64,000 nt of DNA from Cyathus striatus (lineage: Eukaryota; Basidiomycota; Agaricomycetes; Agaricales; Nidulariaceae): the NCBI GenBank assembly GCA_025738555.1, contig JAOVFP010000010.1:2666001-2730000 (forward strand). The letters run 5' to 3'. Positions 59,121 to 64,000 of the stretch are shown here, piece after piece; the first letter of the stretch is position 1, and every line of letters starts with the position of its first letter. The notes below the pieces were generated by a model. That model had not been told where the DNA came from. It did no database searches and saw only the letters and a list, made by a program, of their open reading frames with translations. The position numbers and the translations under genes were made by a program.

Positions 59121-59827
59121 ACTCACTTAACTAAAAAATGTTAAGACTTAGTTTTTGCTAGTTTAAGTATAGTATAAAATCTATATATTCATGCCAGTAA
59201 ACAGTGCCAATAGCAAGAATATAAAAAATGTACAATACAGGAATGCTACAATCATAGTATACAGTGAGAAGCAAGGGTACAGTGTCACAGTCTGAAGTAT
59301 GAAAAGCTGAAGTGAGAGAACAAGAAACTCAACAGGGAGACATGACAATGATGTAGGAGTCTAAGTATCAAAGCAGGTGGTTATGCACCAGGGATAAGGG
59401 AGGATGACATATCTGCGGTGGAGGAGTAAGGGGCAATGTGAACTACTGGACACAATCCAACAGTTGGTTTTGCATCTGGGAGGTGTCACAGTGTCAATGT
59501 AAAAGCCCACACACTGGGCATGCAAGATGTTGAAGTGTTCACAGTGAGGGAGAGAGAAGGGATGGGGTCCAAAGGAGCCACTGAGCAGAGTCTAGAACAA
59601 TGCAGAGAAGGCCTGTGCACCAGGAGGGAGACACTGAGACAAGAGAGAAGCTAGGGGAGGGGATATGATAGAGAATGGAAGACAGAGAGAGGTTGAGGCA
59701 CAGTGGAATGAAGGGGGGGATGTTTTGAGGTAGAGGGCTTGAGCAATCATAGGCCAGGTGAGATTGTAAACATGGGAGGCTTGATGAGTTGATGTGGTTG
59801 TCTATGAGATGATCTGCTGGACTTGAG

Positions 59828-59880
59828 GAGAGGGACATTGAGTAGGGGGACATTGAGGTAGAGGGACATTGAGGTAGGGG
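59828..59880. repeat. Short tandem repeat, GGGACATTGAGGTAGA-like unit, about 3 copies
   Basis: Three imperfect copies of a 16-18 bp purine-rich unit containing GGGACATTGAG. Minisatellite-like; no other role is visible. Confidence 0.7.
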
Positions 59881-61159
59881 ATAGAGCTTGTGCTTGTACT
59901 TGTGGTGACCAGACAATGGCTGTGATGCATGGGGGGAGAAGGGAGAAATAGAGGAAAGAACATGCCATCTACGTGGTGTAGAAAACACTGGGTCATGAAG
60001 TGTGAGACAAGAATTGAGGGATGAAGGTCCTAGTCATCATGACACAGATGTGAGGGAGGGGGGGGCATGGTGTTGGTGCCATCTTGCTAGCAGGACGAGA
60101 GGTTGGGCTGTATCAATGTTGTGACACAGGGAAGTGGATAGGAGGGATGAGGAGGGATGAGGAGGGAGAATATGAAGCAGGAGTTGTGGGCAAGATGATA
60201 TAGAGAAGTTGATGTGGCTGTCTACAATGCGTAGATGGCACTGTGAGACATGAGGTAGCAGGCAGCCTTGAATTGAGCTAGGGGAAGGGGCTTACCTGGA
60301 TCCAACATATGTGTTGATAGCATCATGGCATTGGCATTGCATCAATGAGTGATGTGGATTTGGAGGTGAGTTGAGAGTGAGGGATGGTGTGGTTAGAGGT
60401 ACAGCATAATACCACATCATTGTCATCATTACTCAGACTTTGTTGTCTTCATTGCTGGTTGTTCATCAGGTTGTTCCCTGGGTGGTGGGTGTCATCATAA
60501 ATGAAAGAGGGGAGGAGAAGAAGACTGAGTGTTGTTGCCTATTTGGAGGGGGTAGTAGCGACCTCTGTATGAATTAAGCTTTCAAACACTTCCAAAGTCA
60601 CCACATAGCACAGCTTCCTGTACTGACCCATATGCAACCCATACCAAGCATTCAGAGGTAGATTTTCATATTATTTCAGTGTCATAGCCATACTTTTCCT
60701 ACTTTATTCCTGCACTTCTATTCCCACACTTGTCTCTGCACTTTCCGCACTTCTTAAACTTGTACAGATCTCATTCTTCTACTTTCCCCTTCTGCTCTTC
60801 TGACGAAGGTCGCCGAGCTTATGTCACCTTATTCGTCCGATTCTTATTCGTTCTCCATTATGCTTTCTCCATTGTACCCTGGGTATACTTGTCTCAGCAT
60901 TCCTTTCAATCCTTAGTTTGTCCTTGGTACATATTGTATTCAAACCCTACTCCACCTTCCACCACCATCTTATTATGTTTATCAATTAGTATACTACTAC
61001 CCATTCATTCACCAGTCATCGGTGAAGTCATATAGTATTTAAGTAGCATATCTTGTACCACTGATACTCAGTTTGAATATCAACTAAGTTACTATCCTTC
61101 TTACTTGTCTTTGAGTTCTACTCAACTCTGGCTTGAATTGTTGCCTTCACAGCAATGAC

Positions 61160-61195
61160 TCTGCACTCTGCAGTCTGCAGTCTGCAGTCTGCACT
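61160..61195. repeat. Short tandem repeat of TCTGCAG/TCTGCAC
   Basis: About five consecutive 7-bp units, with TCTGCAG the commonest form. Microsatellite-like. Confidence 0.75.
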
Positions 61196-61415
61196 CCTGT
61201 CCCTCTCTTTCTCCACACTCCTATCTCTCCCTTCTGCACTTCGAAATACCTGGACCACGAGAATGACAAGGGGCACAGCATATAAGCTGAAGCTGACAGT
61301 CCTTCTGTTCTGCACTCCCTACCTTCATGCTCCTGACCTTACATAGAAATACCAGTCTTGACATTCAGATAGATCCTTCATAATAACACACAAAGCACTG
61401 ATTGTAGACCAAAAA

Positions 61416-61868
61416 ATGACAACAACTCAACCAACATTCATCTGTTATTGCATGCAGGCCAAGTTTCATCCTCCACATAGGCCTTATGAAGTGTACAGTG
61501 CCTCCATGCCATTGCCTTCTCCCACCTCCTCCCACTACCACCCTTTAGCCACAGCACTGCCCTATCAAACCATACCACCACCTCACCATCTATCTCCCCC
61601 TTTCCATCTCACACTGCCACCTTGCAGCTCATCACTCAACCTGTACTACACTCAAGAGGAAAACATCAATGCTGCACCTATCCATGTGAGAGCAAGCATC
61701 TGCAACAGTAGAGTGCATATACATGCCCTCCCCCATCCACCCAACTTGCAGGAAGCACTGAGTCCTCCCATGCCTTCCCCTTCCTTGCAAGCTCTCTCCT
61801 CTACCCTCGCCTCTCCTATTCTCCCCACCATCTCCCAACAGCATCCTCTCCCACAAGAGGGGTGTTAG
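61416..61868 (+). CDS. Hypothetical Pro/Ser-rich frame of 150 codons (doubtful)
   Basis: Opens MTTTQPTFICYCMQAK and continues with strong Pro, Ser, His and Leu bias to a TAG. I do not recognise it. The composition follows the local C-rich strand, there are no membrane segments, cysteine patterns or coiled coils, and neighbours are repeats. It may be chance or the N-terminal part of an element protein. The start was taken at the first ATG of the frame. Confidence 0.15.
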   Translation: MTTTQPTFICYCMQAKFHPPHRPYEVYSASMPLPSPTSSHYHPLATALPYQTIPPPHHLSPPFHLTLPPCSSSLNLYYTQEENINAAPIHVRASICNSRVHIHALPHPPNLQEALSPPMPSPSLQALSSTLASPILPTISQQHPLPQEGC

Positions 61869-62040
61869 CCAATTTGATCATAAAAAGCCCTGGCTCTCCT
61901 TGATCACCATGATCAAAAAATATGGGGCATTTTATGATCACCTACTATTGTATGTTTACTAATGAGTATATGGGTTGCTAATGAATGTTATGGTGATCAT
62001 AGGTGATCATGCCATGTTTTCAAGTGCATATTAGATAATA

Positions 62041-62291
62041 GGTCATTTCAAGTGTGTACTCACTTATTATTACTACTAATAATTCTGGAGGTGATCATAG
62101 GTCAATTTAAGCATGTATTCACTTATTATTACTACTAATAAATTTAGTAGTGATCATAGGTGATCATAGGTCATTTCAAGCATGTATTCGCTTATTATTA
62201 CTACTAATGAATTTAGTAGTGATCAAAGGTGATCATAGGCCATTTCAACTGTGTATTAACATATTGTTACTACTAATCATTCTGGAGGTGA
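62041..62291. repeat. Minisatellite, four units of 59-69 bp rich in TGATCA
   Basis: Unit starts at about 62041, 62100, 62169 and 62238 share a GGTCATTTCAAG core, a long ACTTATTATTACTACTAAT stretch and GTGATCATAGGT. The two later units gain an extra GGTGATCATA copy. A partial unit lies upstream from about 61991. The palindrome TGATCA recurs throughout. Confidence 0.8.
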
Positions 62292-63504
62292 TTGTATAAG
62301 AAAAATTTTGCCTGTAGTAATCAATTCATATATATATCACATAGTAAAGTGAAACACTAATGAAAGCCAATTGACTTTTGAAAGTTCCAGTCAGTTCAAT
62401 GGTCATTGAGCACTTCATGACATGCTGCTGGACCCATTTCACATGTACTTGGATGAAGATGATTGATTGCTACTGGACCAAGTAGTTTCAACTTCCTCCC
62501 CACAAGTTCTGCCAGCTCCTGGCAAATATGCCAATGCAAAATTGCTATGACATGAACTTCCATGACCATTTATATGCCAAGAAGGAACTCCAACATCAAT
62601 CTTTGTATTTGGAGAAACTCTCATAGACTCAGGGTATGAATTTATTCATTGCCATAAATTTTTTGACCACTGACATCCAATATCATATGTGATCATAATC
62701 CATGAAAGATTAACACTAGCAAGTGTTGAAAGTAAAATGTAATCAATGTTGCAGTATCTATCAAGTGTCATGACTGTGCCCCTAGCCTGACTTGGCAGCG
62801 GAGTACGAGGGGGTGACTATGGAGAAGCGAGGGGTGAGTATGAGACAAAAGCAGAGAACAAGAACTCAGGGGATAGGACTTTGGCTTCAGCTTATGTGCT
62901 GTGCCCCTGGGATTCCTGGTCCTGGATTTCAGAGTAAGGGCAAGCCCTTTGGAGAAGATGAGAGACGAGAAGACAAGAGGTGTAACTCAAGTCAGACTAA
63001 AGGGTGAGGATGTAGTTCAATACAAAACTGAAGTCTAAGTACAAATCGAGTACTACTTATATACTAGAGACTTGGAGTAAGTAAAGGCTGCTGGAGAAGT
63101 ACAGTCAGGGTAGGTGTATGTAGAATGAATACTATAACTAATTAAACATAATAAAATGCATCAGAGAAGTGAGCATGTATGGCAGTGTAAAGTGAAACTG
63201 ATAGTGGTGCACTTAAGAATGATAAGTGACTCACTATAAGATGTATACTACAATACTGAGGGGATAGCTCAGTAGGGCGGAAGAAAGGAAACAAAGGTAA
63301 TCTATGTACAGTAAGCAATAAGTAATATTAAGAACATAATCCAAGTCCAGAGCAACAAAGGAAAATGGCGGAGTAAGAGACTAGAGGTCCGGAGGTAGGC
63401 AATATGGGATATGACATCAAGGTTATAAATAACATGTAATGTACGCCACTTCACAATGTACGTAAAAGGGAGCACTTCCTAATCCGAGTTTTTGTGACAG
63501 AAAA
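62292..63504. other. Gene-free DNA between minisatellite and helicase remnant
   Basis: No supported gene. A 71-codon frame at 62792-63007 has no recognisable content. CpG sites reappear after about 62800. A short stretch near 63258 (GGATAGCTCAGTAGGGC) resembles a tRNA A box but lacks the rest of a tRNA. Confidence 0.45.
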
Positions 63505-64000
63505 ACTAATTATTATTAAATACAAATTCACTGAAGTCCATGCCATAAGTATTAATCTGAAATCCTAATCCTTCATGATGTTCATTATCCTCCCTAAGCA
63601 TACACATAACTTGAGTCTCTTCTCTCCATTGAAGGTGACTGTGAGTGAAAGAAGATCGAAAGGCAAGTCCACTTAAAGTTTTGACACATGAAATGGCTAC
63701 AAATGAGAGGCCATTAACAAAATCTCTTGGACCTAAATCAATGGTAGCTTTTTTTAAAGTCAGTCCTTGACTTTTGTGAACAGTAATTGCCTATGCTAAG
63801 ATGAGAGGAAGCTGTGTACATGACATTTGCTTCTGTGTTTTGCTCTCCCATCTTGCAGTAACTGGTACAATAGGAACCCAAGAGGGATCCAACTCATTCC
63901 ATCCTGGAGATAATGGACCTAAATATTGTCAGATAATGGAAAAAAATAAAAATAAGAATGCATACCTGAATATTCTTCACAAGAAACAAATACAACTGCA
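63505..64000 (-). pseudogene. Pif1-like helicase C-terminal part (Helitron-type or related), with in-frame TAG
   Basis: Superfamily 1 DNA helicase C-terminus. From the right edge: VFVSCEEYS, a 47-bp GT-AG intron (63965-63919), then GPLSPGW, WVPIVPVTARW, LPLILA, TAG at 63791-63793, then AITVHKSQGLTLKKA, TIDLGPRDFVNGLSF, VAISCVKTLSGLAF and a stop at 63505-63507. The HKSQG segment is the diagnostic late motif of Pif1/RecD-like helicases. The TAG replaces what is normally Trp in the LAWAIT-type motif. The Arg normally in A-I-S-R is Cys here, consistent with a C-to-T change. The N-terminal part, which would show whether a Rep domain is fused (Helitron) or not, lies outside the window. Confidence 0.8.

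Larger units (their letters stand above)
59121..61415. other. Gene-free low-complexity DNA
   Basis: Purine-rich on the plus strand from about 59400 to 60300, then pyrimidine-rich from about 60650 to 61300. Long pyrimidine-biased frames on either strand (for example 59539-59988 minus and 60730-61035 plus) are what such composition produces and carry no domains. A promoter-like TATTTAAG lies near 61035. Confidence 0.45.

Noticed and set aside
60525..61430. Possible LTR beginning TGTTGCCTATTTGG near 60530
   Set aside because: A TATA-like site is present downstream, but I found no complementary CA end and no target-site duplication.
63245..63300. tRNA-like A box (GGATAGCTCAGTAGGGC)
   Set aside because: No matching acceptor stem, anticodon arm or B box follows at the required spacing.
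1..64000. CRISPR array, rRNA or bacterial-type operon structure
   Set aside because: Introns, repeat types and gene families are eukaryotic. No regularly spaced short direct repeats with unique spacers and no rRNA-like sequence were seen.

Overview
This window looks like accessory, repeat-dominated DNA from a filamentous basidiomycete, most likely an Agaricomycete. The evidence is: three related NACHT-WD40 (NLR-type) genes with 47-55 bp GT-AG introns and the Cys-Met-Glu-Gly-Thr-Arg motif ahead of NACHT; a pogo-like transposase with a long charged C-terminal tail; LTR retrotransposon remains (one gag body, three solo LTRs); and a Pif1-like helicase remnant. Apart from NLR-1, no complete chromosomal gene is visible. 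Nearly all the rest is mobile DNA, solo LTRs, small inverted-repeat elements and decayed gene fragments.

Layout. 1-1997: 5' part of an LTR retrotransposon (minus strand), inserted into copy 1 of a multi-kb composite repeat (1998-3880). 4584-8800: NLR-1, minus strand, open throughout. 10.16-20.79 kb: two large composite-repeat copies in opposite orientation. 20.9-26.6 kb: NLR-2, plus strand, open except for one TAG. 27.0-28.8 kb: two 791-bp TA-flanked elements in opposite orientation, between which the spacer has been inverted. 28.8-33.2 kb: CpG-poor repeat remains and AT-rich DNA. 33.2-42.0 kb: two more opposed composite-repeat copies, split by two solo LTRs. 43.4-46.4 kb: a third solo LTR and a decayed pogo-like transposase. 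46.96-49.58 kb: a hAT-like element containing a TA-flanked element that itself contains two further TA-flanked elements. 51.1-55.3 kb: NLR-3, plus strand, with one 1-nt frameshift. 55.7-57.2 kb: a malate dehydrogenase pseudogene convergent with NLR-3 and split by a TIR element. 57.2-58.6 kb: a CpG-depleted composite-repeat copy. 58.6-63.5 kb: low-complexity, tandem and unassigned DNA. 63.5-64.0 kb: the 3' end of a broken Pif1-like helicase.

How the parts relate. NLR-2 and NLR-3 are products of a segmental duplication covering their 5' flanks, coding regions, 3' flanks and the 3' end of a convergent malate dehydrogenase gene. Later insertions (hAT nest, pogo region, small elements) separated the flanks of the NLR-3 copy. 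The composite repeat is not a simple transposon. Its ends are related in inverted orientation, its interior carries exons of an ETF-ubiquinone oxidoreductase (ETFDH) gene, and it has recurrent intron-like signals. Copies occur in two base-composition states, CpG-containing and CpG-depleted, which points to methylation-linked decay acting on some blocks and not others. The NLR coding regions are also CpG-poor while their 5' flanks are not.

All identifications were made by reading translations and comparing parts of the window with each other. No database search was possible. Boundaries given for the composite repeat are approximate, typically within tens of bases.
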